A DNA stretch of 64,000 nt. Origin: Nitrospirillum viridazoti CBAmc (GTDB lineage Bacteria; Pseudomonadota; Alphaproteobacteria; Azospirillales; Azospirillaceae). This document shows, one piece after another, positions 52,389-60,318 of this stretch. How positions within the stretch are numbered: position 1 is the first letter of the stretch; each line of letters opens with the position of its first letter. Location: the NCBI RefSeq assembly GCF_000730165.1, contig NZ_CP022111.1, positions 558,001-622,000 of the forward strand. Direction: 5' to 3'. Below the pieces are notes generated by a model. It ran no database searches. It was given only the letters and a program-made list of their open reading frames with translations, and was not told the origin of the DNA. The translations under genes were made by a program, and so were the position numbers.

Positions 52389-53981
52389 ATGATCCGTGCT
52401 CTTCGCCCCGCCGGGCGCCTCGCCGCCGCCGTCCTGCTGGCGGGCACCGCCCTGGGCGGTACGATGGCCTTCGCCGCCGCCCCCTCGGCCACGGTGACCG
52501 TTCAGGCCGACCATCCCGGCCCGGTCATCGCCAAGGAGATCTATGGCCAGTTCGCGGAGCATCTGGGCACGCAGATCTACGGCGGCATCTGGGTGGGGCC
52601 CGACAGCCCCATCCCCAACATCCACGGTTACCGCAAGGACGTGGTGGAGGCGCTGAAGGCCCTGCATGTGCCGGTGGTGCGCTGGCCCGGCGGCTGCTTC
52701 GCCGACGAATACCATTGGCGCGACGGCATCGGCCCTAGGGAGCGCCGTCCCGTCATCGTGAACACCAACTGGGGCGGGGTGGAAGAAAACAACGCCTTCG
52801 GCACCCATGAATTCATGGACTTCTCGGAACTGATCGGCGCCGGAACCTACGTCAACGGCAACCTGGGCAGCGGCAGCGTGCGCGAGATGGCCGACTGGGT
52901 CGCCTACATGACGGCGGACAATCACGGCAGCCTGGTGCAGGAGCGGCGGGCCAACGGCCGGGACAAGCCCTGGACGCTGAACTGGTTCGCCGTGGGCAAC
53001 GAGGTCTGGGGTTGCGGCGGCAACATGACGGCGGATTACTATGCTGACCTGCTGCGCCAGACCCGCACCTTCCTGAAGCCGGGCGCCGGCCAGCCGACGA
53101 AGTTTATCGCCGTGGGTCCCAGCGATGACGACACCGCCTGGACCGAGACCATCATGGCGCGGGCGGCCAAGGAAATCGACGCGCTGTCCATGCACTATTA
53201 CGACGTGGCCTCACTGAACAGCGTGCCCAAGGGCACCTGGAAGGTGAAGGGCTCCGCCACCGACTTCAATGAGACCGAATGGTTCGCCAGCATCTTCGGC
53301 GCCTACCAGATCGGCACCTACATCAGCCACCACAGCGCCATCATGGACAAGTACGACCCGGAGAAGCGGGTCGCCCTGGTGGTGGATGAATGGGGCACCT
53401 GGCACGACCCGACGCCGGGCAGCAACCCCGGCTTCCTGCAGCAGCAGAACACCGTGCGCGACGCGGTGGTGGCGGCGATCAGCCTGAACATCTTCCATGC
53501 CCATGCCGACCGCGTGCGCATGGCCAACATCGCCCAGATGGTGAACGTGCTGCAGGCCATGATCCTGACCGACGGGCCGCGCATGGTGCTGACGCCCACC
53601 TACCATGTCTTCGACATGTACAAGGGCTTCCAGGGCGCCACCAGCCTGCCCGTTGCGGTGACGGGGCCGGATTACAGCCAGGGCGGCCGCACCGTCCCCG
53701 CCGTCAGCGCCTCGGCCGGCCGTGGCACGGACGGCGTCACCCGTCTGGCCCTGACCAACGTCGATCCGAACAAGGCGGCCCCCGTGCAGGTGCGCCTGGC
53801 CGGGCTGAAGGCGGGCAAGGTGACGGGCCGCATCCTGACGGGCCCAGCCATGAACAGCGACAACACCTTCGACCATCCGCAAACAGTGGTGCCGGCGGAC
53901 TTCGGTGACGCCAAGCTGTCGGGCGACACCGTCAGTGTGACCCTGCCGGCCAAGTCTGTGGTCGTTTTGGAACTGAAATGA
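52389..53981 (+). CDS. GH51 alpha-L-arabinofuranosidase, secreted
   Basis: Protein of 530 residues. Sec signal peptide (cleavage after A-F-A-A near residue 30), then the GH51 barrel: G-Q-F-A-E-H-L-G near 53, R-W-P-G-G-C-F-A-D-E-Y-H-W near 98, acid/base E205 in G-N-E-V-W-G-C-G-G, H-Y-Y near 269, nucleophile E334 in D-E-W-G-T-W, and a C-terminal beta-sandwich. It releases terminal L-arabinofuranose from arabinan, arabinoxylan or arabinogalactan. Most bacterial GH51 enzymes are cytoplasmic, so the export signal is notable. The stop overlaps the GH27 start (ATGA). Confidence 0.93.
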   Translation: MIRALRPAGRLAAAVLLAGTALGGTMAFAAAPSATVTVQADHPGPVIAKEIYGQFAEHLGTQIYGGIWVGPDSPIPNIHGYRKDVVEALKALHVPVVRWPGGCFADEYHWRDGIGPRERRPVIVNTNWGGVEENNAFGTHEFMDFSELIGAGTYVNGNLGSGSVREMADWVAYMTADNHGSLVQERRANGRDKPWTLNWFAVGNEVWGCGGNMTADYYADLLRQTRTFLKPGAGQPTKFIAVGPSDDDTAWTETIMARAAKEIDALSMHYYDVASLNSVPKGTWKVKGSATDFNETEWFASIFGAYQIGTYISHHSAIMDKYDPEKRVALVVDEWGTWHDPTPGSNPGFLQQQNTVRDAVVAAISLNIFHAHADRVRMANIAQMVNVLQAMILTDGPRMVLTPTYHVFDMYKGFQGATSLPVAVTGPDYSQGGRTVPAVSASAGRGTDGVTRLALTNVDPNKAAPVQVRLAGLKAGKVTGRILTGPAMNSDNTFDHPQTVVPADFGDAKLSGDTVSVTLPAKSVVVLELK

Positions 53982-55498
53982 CCAAGTGTGTCCTTGGCGT
54001 CCTGGCCGGTGTTCTTCTCACCGGCCAGGCGTGGGGCGCCGATCTGACGGGCGACTGGGTCTTCCAGGCCGCCCCGTCCTTCCCCTGTTTCACCAAGATG
54101 GCCATCCGCCAGGACGCGGCTGGCCTGCACGGCACCATCACGTCTGAGTGGTATGGCGATTTGCCCATGCTGGACTTGAAGGTGGTGGGGGAGGGCCCGG
54201 CAGGGGAAAGGCTGGTCTTCCATATCGACAACGGCAATCCCAAGCTGAAGCCCCTGGACCTGACCCTGGCGCCGAACGGGCAGGGCGTGACGCTGACCGG
54301 CCAGGTCTGGTACGAGAAGCAGGAGGCCACCGCCCATCGCGCCACGGCGGCGGAGATGGCGGCCCTGGACTTCCCCACGTATCCGCTGCCCGCCCCGGCC
54401 CATGTACCCAGCAACGGCCTGGCCCGCACCCCGCCCATGGGGTGGAGCAGCTGGAACAAGTTCGCCGAGGCCATCGACGACAAGACGGTGCGGGAGATCG
54501 CCGACGCCCTGGTGCGCAGCGGCCTGCGCGACGCCGGCTATGTCTATGTCAACATCGATGACGGCTGGCAGGGGGAACGGGGGCCCGACGGCGTGCTGCA
54601 TCCCAACGCCAAGTTCCCGGACATGAAGGCCCTGGCCGACTATGTCCATGCGCGGGGGCTGAAGCTGGGCATCTACAGCTCCCCCGGGCCTAAGAGCTGC
54701 GCCGGCTATGCCGGCAGCTACGGCCATGTGGAGCAGGACGCCCGCACCTGGGCGGAATGGGGTATCGATTACCTGAAGTACGACCTCTGCTCGGGTGAGG
54801 GCTTCTACCACACTGCGGAGACGGTGCAGGCCGTCTATCAGCAGATGGGGGCGGCCCTGGTCGCCGCGGGGGCCGCCACCGGCCGTCCCATCGTCTACAG
54901 CCTGTGCGAATATGGCCGCTTCGACGTGGGCGCCTGGGGCCGTGACGTGGGCGGCAACCTGTGGCGCACTACCGGCGATATCGAGGACAGCTACGCCAGC
55001 ATGGCGGCCATCGGCTTCGACAAGAACGGCGTGCCCCATCATACCGGCCCCGGCGGCTGGAACGACCCGGACATGCTGGAGGTCGGCAACGGCGGCATGA
55101 CGACCGAGGAGTATCGCACCCACATCAGCCTGTGGGCCATGATGGCGGCCCCCTTGCTGATGGGCAATGACGCCCGGTCCATGCCCCGGGACACGCTGGC
55201 CCTGCTGGGCAATGCCGAGGTCATCGCCATTGATCAGGATCCGCTGGGCCGCCAAGGCTTGCCGGTGCGCAAGCAGGATGGGACGGAGGTCTGGACCCGG
55301 CCCCTGGCCGACGGCTCGGTCGCCGTAGGCCTGTTCAACCGCACGGACAAGCCGATGGCCATGACCGCCGATTGGCCCGCCCTGGGCCTGGGGGACCATC
55401 CCAGCGTGCGCGACCTGTGGGCCCACCGCGGCGTTGTATCGGGTGCGGTCCATACCGTGCCGGCGCACGGCGTGGTGCTGCTGCGCGCCACCCGGTAG
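53978..55498 (+). CDS. GH27 alpha-galactosidase / beta-L-arabinopyranosidase, secreted
   Basis: Protein of 506 residues with a Sec signal (cleavage near residue 20). Residues 22-125 form an extra N-terminal beta domain of unknown type (T-G-D-W-V-F-Q-A ... W-Y-G-D). The GH27 barrel starts at P-P-M-G-W-S-S-W-N (152-160), with sugar-binding D194-D195 (N-I-D-D-G-W), nucleophile D269 in Y-L-K-Y-D, and acid/base D334 in T-T-G-D-I-E-D. The C-terminal Greek-key domain follows. GH27 contains alpha-galactosidases and beta-L-arabinopyranosidases. Coupling to GH51 fits removal of terminal Galp or Arap from arabinogalactan; the exact activity cannot be read. Confidence 0.9.
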   Translation: MTKCVLGVLAGVLLTGQAWGADLTGDWVFQAAPSFPCFTKMAIRQDAAGLHGTITSEWYGDLPMLDLKVVGEGPAGERLVFHIDNGNPKLKPLDLTLAPNGQGVTLTGQVWYEKQEATAHRATAAEMAALDFPTYPLPAPAHVPSNGLARTPPMGWSSWNKFAEAIDDKTVREIADALVRSGLRDAGYVYVNIDDGWQGERGPDGVLHPNAKFPDMKALADYVHARGLKLGIYSSPGPKSCAGYAGSYGHVEQDARTWAEWGIDYLKYDLCSGEGFYHTAETVQAVYQQMGAALVAAGAATGRPIVYSLCEYGRFDVGAWGRDVGGNLWRTTGDIEDSYASMAAIGFDKNGVPHHTGPGGWNDPDMLEVGNGGMTTEEYRTHISLWAMMAAPLLMGNDARSMPRDTLALLGNAEVIAIDQDPLGRQGLPVRKQDGTEVWTRPLADGSVAVGLFNRTDKPMAMTADWPALGLGDHPSVRDLWAHRGVVSGAVHTVPAHGVVLLRATR

Positions 55499-55594
55499 GT
55501 GTTAGCGTTAACAGTGCCAGCGGATTTTTATTCGGGAAATGCTATGATGGGGCACGGCAGTTCGCCGCGACCCTCTCCCGACTGAATCCGCCGC

Positions 55595-56236
55595 ATGAGC
55601 ATCATCGTTCGCAGCCTGCCCGACCAGGCCTATGAAATCGTGCGGGAGCACATCCTGCTGGGCACCATGGCGCCGGGCACGGCGGTGCAGCAGGCGGCGG
55701 TGGCCAGCCAGCTGGGCATCAGCAAGATCCCCCTGCGCGAGGCCTTGGGCCGGCTGGAGCAGGATGGCCTGGTCACCTCCTTTCCCAACCGGGGCTATGT
55801 GGTGAACACCCTGACGGCGGAAGAGGCGACGGAGGTGTTCGCCCTGCGCCTGAAGCTGGAACCCGGGGCGACGGCGGATGGCGCCCGGCGCGCCACCCCG
55901 GCCGACCACGAGCACGCCCGGGCCGAGCTGCTGGCGCTGGAGCGGGAGCAGGGGACCGCCGGCACCGGCCACGTCACCCACAACCGCGCGTTCCACATGG
56001 CGCTGATCCGCCCGGCGGGCGGCATCACCAGCCAGCTGATGGAACGCCTGCACATCCTGTCGGAACGCTATGTCCGGGTGCACCTGGAACCCCAGGGCCG
56101 TGACGACAGGGCGCGGGACGAGCACCGTGCCCTGTTCGATGCCTGGATGGCCGGCGACGCCGCGGTGGTGGAGACGCTGACCGCCCGGCACATCCAGGGC
56201 ACGCTGGAGGATTTGCAGCGTGAGCTCGCCGGCTGA
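55595..56236 (+). CDS. GntR-family (FCD) transcriptional regulator
   Basis: Protein of 213 residues: winged helix (A-Y-E-I-V-R-E-H-I-L-L-G-T-M-A-P-G, then I-S-K-I-P-L-R-E-A-L-G-R-L-E-Q-D-G-L-V) and a C-terminal FCD helical domain with R-A-F-H-M-A-L as metal/ligand motif. The winged helix ends in F-P-N-R-G-Y-V-V. It is 96 nt after the GH27 gene on the same strand and could be co-transcribed or separately started; an AT-rich GTTAGCGTTAAC element lies at 55501-55512. It could respond to a breakdown product of the neighbouring enzymes. Confidence 0.9.
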   Translation: MSIIVRSLPDQAYEIVREHILLGTMAPGTAVQQAAVASQLGISKIPLREALGRLEQDGLVTSFPNRGYVVNTLTAEEATEVFALRLKLEPGATADGARRATPADHEHARAELLALEREQGTAGTGHVTHNRAFHMALIRPAGGITSQLMERLHILSERYVRVHLEPQGRDDRARDEHRALFDAWMAGDAAVVETLTARHIQGTLEDLQRELAG

Positions 56237-56242
56237 CCGGAA

Positions 56243-56269
56243 CGCGGCGGGTGTGACCCCGCCGCGCTT
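56243..56269. terminator. Hairpin between convergent gntR and GST genes
   Basis: CGCGGCGGG (56243-56251) and CCCGCCGCG (56258-56266) form a perfect 9-bp stem with a 6-nt loop. The following CTT is a weak T-tract. Its position between convergent stops favours a terminator. Confidence 0.5.
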
Positions 56270-56275
56270 GACGTC

Positions 56276-56911
56276 TCACGCTGCCACGGCTGTCGCTTTC
56301 GGTGCCGCCTTCACCCAGGCGGGCTGTTCCCGCATGTGGTCCAGATAGCGGTTGATGTTGGGGAAGGGCGTCCAGTCAAAGGGCGTCACGCTGCGATAGC
56401 CCTCCAGGCAGACCAGGCCGTAGTCGGCCAGGGTGACGCCGTCGCCCACCAGGTAGGTGCGGCCGGCCAGGTGGCTTTCCAGCACGGGGGCGAAGCGAGC
56501 CAGATCCTGCTGGAAAAACGCCATGACCTCGGCCGCCGGCTCGCCCAGGCCGTTGCGGGGCTTGATGATGCTTTCGAAGATCAGGGTGCCCCAGGCCTTG
56601 TTGAAATGCGCCTGCTCCCAGAACTGCCAGCGGGTGACGTCGGCGCGCACGGCGGGATCGTCCGGAAACAGGGATGAGCCGCCGGCCTTGGCCACCAGGT
56701 ACTGGTTGATGGCGCAGCTCTCCCACAGCGTCAGGCCGCCGTCCACCAGCACCGGCACCATGCCGTTGGGATTGAGGGCCAGGAAGCCGGGCTGACGCGT
56801 TTCCTGCTTCATGAAGTCCAGGGTGTGGACATCGACCGCCAGGCCCAGATGGTGGATGACGGCCAGGACCTTGCGGGCGCTGGGGGAACCGGGAAGGGTA
56901 TAAAGTTCCAT
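56276..56911 (-). CDS. Glutathione S-transferase family protein
   Basis: Protein of 211 residues. The N-terminal thioredoxin-like domain has L-P-G-S-P-S-A-R-K-V near 7, N-P-N-G-M-V-P-V-L-V-D near 47 with the cis-Pro, and L-W-E-S-C-A-I-N-Q-Y-L near 61 (glutathione binding). The all-helical C-terminal half has the N-capping box T-L-A-D-Y near 160. Cytoplasmic detoxification or a lyase role. ATG 56911 has AAGGAG upstream. Divergent from the ECF sigma gene, sharing a 159-bp promoter region. Confidence 0.92.
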   Translation of the reverse strand: MELYTLPGSPSARKVLAVIHHLGLAVDVHTLDFMKQETRQPGFLALNPNGMVPVLVDGGLTLWESCAINQYLVAKAGGSSLFPDDPAVRADVTRWQFWEQAHFNKAWGTLIFESIIKPRNGLGEPAAEVMAFFQQDLARFAPVLESHLAGRTYLVGDGVTLADYGLVCLEGYRSVTPFDWTPFPNINRYLDHMREQPAWVKAAPKATAVAA

Positions 56912-57070
56912 GATGCGTATGCTCCTTGGGTTTGGGGAACACCGCTAAGACGCCGGCGGCGCTGCAAAAGATACGGACCCGGACCGGCAAATATTTTTCG
57001 CACCCCCTGTAACCTTCCACCGACCTGGATCGTCCTTGGGGGATGCACCCCAGCGGAAGGCGTCTTTCCC

Positions 57071-57979
57071 ATGCTCCAGATCCATTCCCGGCCCCAGACG
57101 GATTTCGACCGCCTGGTGCGCGACCTGCGCCCTCGGCTCTACACCTTCTGCGCCCGCATGGTGGGCTCTGTGGCGGAGGGGGAGGATGTGCTGCAGGATA
57201 CCCTGCTGAAGGCGCTGCAGGCGTGGCCGGGGGCGGACCGGCTGGATAGTCCGGAGGCCTGGATGTTCCGCATCGCCCGCAACGCCGCGCTTGATGCGCT
57301 GAAGCGCGGCGGCCGGACGGAGCCGCTGGAGGATCACGAGCATCTGGCGGTGGAGACGACGGACGCGCTCAGCCAGCGCGAGCTGGCAGAATTCGGCCTG
57401 CGCCCCTTCATGAAGCTGTCGGCCGCCCAGCGCGCCTGCCTCATCCTCATGGACGTGCTGGGCTACACCCTGGCGGAGATCGCGGCCATGCTGGACATGA
57501 GCGTGCCGGCGGTGAAGGCCGCTCTGCACCGGGGCCGGGCCAAGCTGCGCGCCCTGGCCGCCACGCTGGAGGAACCGGTGCCCCTGGCGCTGTCGGCGGA
57601 GGAGCGGGCGCACCTGGCCCGCTATGTCACCCTGTTCAACGCCCGCGATTTCGACGCCGTGCGCGCCCTGCTGGCCGACGACGTGCGCCTGGATCTGATG
57701 GGCGAATTCACCCGCCACGGCCGTGCGGGCGTGGAGCCGTACTTCGGCAACTACAGCCGCCTGCTGGGTTGGCACCTGGTGCCGGGCACCATCGACGGCC
57801 AGCCCGGCCTGCTGTCCTACCGCGACGGTGCCATCGCCAACTTCATCTTCATCAGCTGGCGGGACGGGCGCATCACCCGCATCCGGGATTTCTTCCACTG
57901 CCCGGTGGCGCGCGGCATGGCCGACGCCCGTCCCCTGGAGATGGCTTCACTCCGGGAGGGTGGGGCCATCCATATCTGA
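57071..57979 (+). CDS. ECF-type sigma-70 factor with C-terminal NTF2-like domain
   Basis: Protein of 302 residues. Sigma region 2 (about 12-80: L-Y-T-F-C-A-R-M-V-G-S-V-A-E-G-E-D-V-L-Q-D, W-M-F-R-I-A-R-N-A-A-L-D), region 4 (about 110-165: Y-T-L-A-E-I-A-A-M-L-D-M-S-V-P-A-V-K-A-A-L-H-R-G-R), and a C-terminal SnoaL/NTF2-like domain (about 180-285) with F-N-A-R-D-F-D-A-V-R. Such fused domains regulate the sigma factor in place of an anti-sigma protein. No anti-sigma gene is adjacent. ATG 57071 starts at the conserved N terminus. The 3' end overlaps the convergent NTF2-like gene by 33 bp. Confidence 0.88.
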   Translation: MLQIHSRPQTDFDRLVRDLRPRLYTFCARMVGSVAEGEDVLQDTLLKALQAWPGADRLDSPEAWMFRIARNAALDALKRGGRTEPLEDHEHLAVETTDALSQRELAEFGLRPFMKLSAAQRACLILMDVLGYTLAEIAAMLDMSVPAVKAALHRGRAKLRALAATLEEPVPLALSAEERAHLARYVTLFNARDFDAVRALLADDVRLDLMGEFTRHGRAGVEPYFGNYSRLLGWHLVPGTIDGQPGLLSYRDGAIANFIFISWRDGRITRIRDFFHCPVARGMADARPLEMASLREGGAIHI

Positions 57980-58414
57980 TTCCCGGCTGAGGTGCCCCGT
58001 CAGGCTTTCGGGCGCGATGGGGACGGAGGTGTGCTCCTGCGCGATGAGCCACGCCGTCTTTCCCTGGGGCCCCTCGCGCTTCACCAACTGCCAGCTCAAG
58101 CGGTTCTGCATGGACCGCAGCTTGGCCCCCTCCGGCGTCAGGGCGGTGTAGGTCAGGAAGGCGCTGAGGCCCGCGGCCTCACTACCGCCCACCACCCGCA
58201 CCGCCTCTGCCGTGACCTGCACGCGCTCGTCATTGAGCCCGCCCAGCCAGGCCTCCACCGACTGCCGCCAGGCCGCCCGGTCGGGATAGGACCAGGTATC
58301 CCAGGTGTCGAACACCACCACGTCCTCGGCATAAAGCGCCAGCAGCGCCGCCGCGTCCCGGTTCCACACCGCCTGGCGGTAGGCCTCCAGAACCGCTTTC
58401 ACCTCTTCTTCCAT
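57947..58414 (-). CDS. SgcJ/SnoaL-like (NTF2-fold) protein
   Basis: Protein of 155 residues, start ATG 58414 with AGGAGA upstream. NTF2-like features: V-L-E-A-Y-R-Q-A-V-W-N-R-D-A-A-A-L-L-A-L-Y-A-E-D-V-V-V-F-D at the N terminus and a C-terminal strand A-W-L-I-A-Q-E-H-T-S-V-P. No signal peptide. Its last 10 codons overlap, antisense, the end of the sigma-factor gene, which carries the same fold in its C-terminal domain. Function unknown; a small-molecule-binding role is plausible. Confidence 0.82.
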   Translation of the reverse strand: MEEEVKAVLEAYRQAVWNRDAAALLALYAEDVVVFDTWDTWSYPDRAAWRQSVEAWLGGLNDERVQVTAEAVRVVGGSEAAGLSAFLTYTALTPEGAKLRSMQNRLSWQLVKREGPQGKTAWLIAQEHTSVPIAPESLTGHLSRESDMDGPTLPE

Positions 58415-58497
58415 ATCGCTTCTCCTGTGAGCGTTGAGCCTGGAAGACGAACGACAAGGGGTGAAGGATACAGGGGCGATTTGGTTTTTTTTGAGGA

Positions 58498-59475
58498 TCA
58501 GCCGGTGACGGCTCGGCGCCCCGCCCAAATCTCCGCCGCCACCCTGTCGGCCTCGGCCGGCTCATCCGCCAACCCCAGGGCCAGCACCCCCAGGGCAATG
58601 GTGGCGATGACCGTCGCCGTTTCGGCCTCCCGCCCCGGTTCGCCGCGCCAGACGGGCAGCAGGCCCGGCACCTCCGCCTTGCTGGCGGTCAGCGCGGGCA
58701 GGGGGAGTTCCTGGCGGTCCGTGCCCACTTGGACATAAGCCGTGGTGGGTTTGGCGGGGTTGCGTTCCACCTCGCCGCCGCCGCCCTTAACCACCACCAG
58801 GCGGGGGCGGTTCAGGCGCTGGGCCACGCCTAAGTGCAGGTCGATGTAGGGCGGGTGGAAGACGCCATCGACGGCGGCGCGCGTGTCGAACGGGTCCAGC
58901 AGGCGGCAGACGGTGTTGATGGGGCTGCGCAGGCCCAGCAGGTGGCGCAGGTTCAGCAGGCGGTCCAACGCGGGGCTGAAGGCCGACAGCGGCAGGTAGG
59001 CGAAGCCGGTTTCGGCCACCAGGGCCTTGGCGTCCGCGCGGCTGGTGGCCGGGCGCAGGCCCAGCTCCCCCAAGGCGTCGGGCACGTCGCGGCCCTGGGT
59101 GAAGGCGTTGCTGCCGTGCATGATGACGCGGTGCCCGGCCTGGGCCAGCGCCAGGGCGGACAGCAGGAACCAGGGCTCATCGCGGGTGCGGCCGGCGCCG
59201 TAGGACGGCCAGTCCAGGTCGGCGGCGCCGGTGCAGGCGCCGTCGCTGATGCCGGCGGCGTCGCGGGCGGCCTCCACCAGGCCCGCCACCTCATCCGGGT
59301 CCTCCCCCCGATAGCGCAGCAGCATGAGGAAGGCGCCCACCTGGTGCGGGTCGGCTTCACCCCTCAGCACCATGCCCAGGGCCGTGCGCGCCTCTTCCCG
59401 TGTCAGGGAGCGGGAGCGGCCGGGGCCGCGCCCCAGGGTGCGGACATATTGGGCGAAGACATGTTCATCGGTCAT
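58498..59475 (-). CDS. ybiB: TrpD2/YbiB-like glycosyl-transferase family protein
   Basis: Protein of 325 residues of the anthranilate-phosphoribosyltransferase fold (NP family). The N-terminal helical domain has L-T-R-E-E-A-R-T-A-L and G-A-F-L-M-L-L-R-Y-R-G-E. The core has R-L-L-N-L-R-H-L-L-G-L-R-S-P-I-N-T-V and V-V-K-G-G-G-G-E-V-E-R. The PRPP-site Gly-rich loop of true TrpD is altered, so it is not a tryptophan enzyme; YbiB-type proteins bind nucleic acids. It is the last gene of the nitrate/nitrite operon, 36 nt after cobA. Confidence 0.85.
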   Translation of the reverse strand: MTDEHVFAQYVRTLGRGPGRSRSLTREEARTALGMVLRGEADPHQVGAFLMLLRYRGEDPDEVAGLVEAARDAAGISDGACTGAADLDWPSYGAGRTRDEPWFLLSALALAQAGHRVIMHGSNAFTQGRDVPDALGELGLRPATSRADAKALVAETGFAYLPLSAFSPALDRLLNLRHLLGLRSPINTVCRLLDPFDTRAAVDGVFHPPYIDLHLGVAQRLNRPRLVVVKGGGGEVERNPAKPTTAYVQVGTDRQELPLPALTASKAEVPGLLPVWRGEPGREAETATVIATIALGVLALGLADEPAEADRVAAEIWAGRRAVTG

Positions 59476-59511
59476 GGGGCAGGTGGGCTCAAGCCAATAT
59501 TTGGATGACGG

Positions 59512-60318
59512 TCAGGCGGCGCGGGAGCGCACCTCGTCCATCGCGGACTCTACCGCGTCCTGCCGCCGCAATGCCACCACCCGTCCCACCAGCACCAGGG
59601 TGGGGCCGCTCACCGCCGCTGCCGCCACCAAGGCGGCGATGTCGGCCACCGTGCCGGGCAGGCGGCGTTCACTGGCCAGGGTCGCGTTCTCGATGGCGAT
59701 GGCCGGGGTGCCGGGGTCCAGGCCGGCGGCCAGCAGGCGCTGGGTCACCTGGCCCAGCGTGCGGCTGCCCATATAGATGGCGATGGTACCGTCGCAGGCG
59801 GCCAGGGCGTTCCAGTCGTGGGCGGGCAGGACGTCATCAGCGTCCCCTTCCTGACAAGCATGGCCGGTGATCAGGTGCAGGCTGCGGCTATAGCCGCGCT
59901 GGGTCAGGGGCATGCCCATGCCGGCGGCGGCGGCGCAGGCCACGGTGATGCCGGGCACCACCTCCGCCACCACGCCGGCGGCGGCCAGGGCCTCCAGCTC
60001 CTCGCCCGCGCGGCCGAAGACCATGGGGTCACCGCCCTTCAGGCGCACGACGTGGGCGCCCGCCTGGGCATGGGCGACGATCAGGCGGTTGATGGCGGCC
60101 TGGCTCATCTCATGCCGGCCGCAGCGCTTGCCCACGTCGATGCGCCGGGCATGGGCGGGGGCCAGGTCCAGGATGCGCGGGTCGACGAGCTTGTCGTACA
60201 GCAGCACGTCGGCGCTTTCGATGCGGCGCAGGGCCTTCACCGTCAGCAGCTCGGGATCGCCGGGGCCGGCGCCTACCAGACTGGCGCGGCCGGTGACGTT
60301 AGGCTGAGGCATGGACAT
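59512..60318 (-). CDS. cobA: Uroporphyrinogen-III C-methyltransferase
   Basis: SAM-dependent methylase of 268 residues making precorrin-2, the first committed step to siroheme, the prosthetic group of NirB. Motifs: V-G-A-G-P-G-D-P-E-L-L-T near 16, V-R-L-K-G-G-D-P-M-V-F-G-R (about 94-106) and V-V-P-G-I-T near 120. It lacks the CysG dehydrogenase/chelatase domain, so siroheme completion needs another gene. Its start overlaps the end of nasA by 20 nt. Confidence 0.95.
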   Translation of the reverse strand: MSMPQPNVTGRASLVGAGPGDPELLTVKALRRIESADVLLYDKLVDPRILDLAPAHARRIDVGKRCGRHEMSQAAINRLIVAHAQAGAHVVRLKGGDPMVFGRAGEELEALAAAGVVAEVVPGITVACAAAAGMGMPLTQRGYSRSLHLITGHACQEGDADDVLPAHDWNALAACDGTIAIYMGSRTLGQVTQRLLAAGLDPGTPAIAIENATLASERRLPGTVADIAALVAAAAVSGPTLVLVGRVVALRRQDAVESAMDEVRSRAA

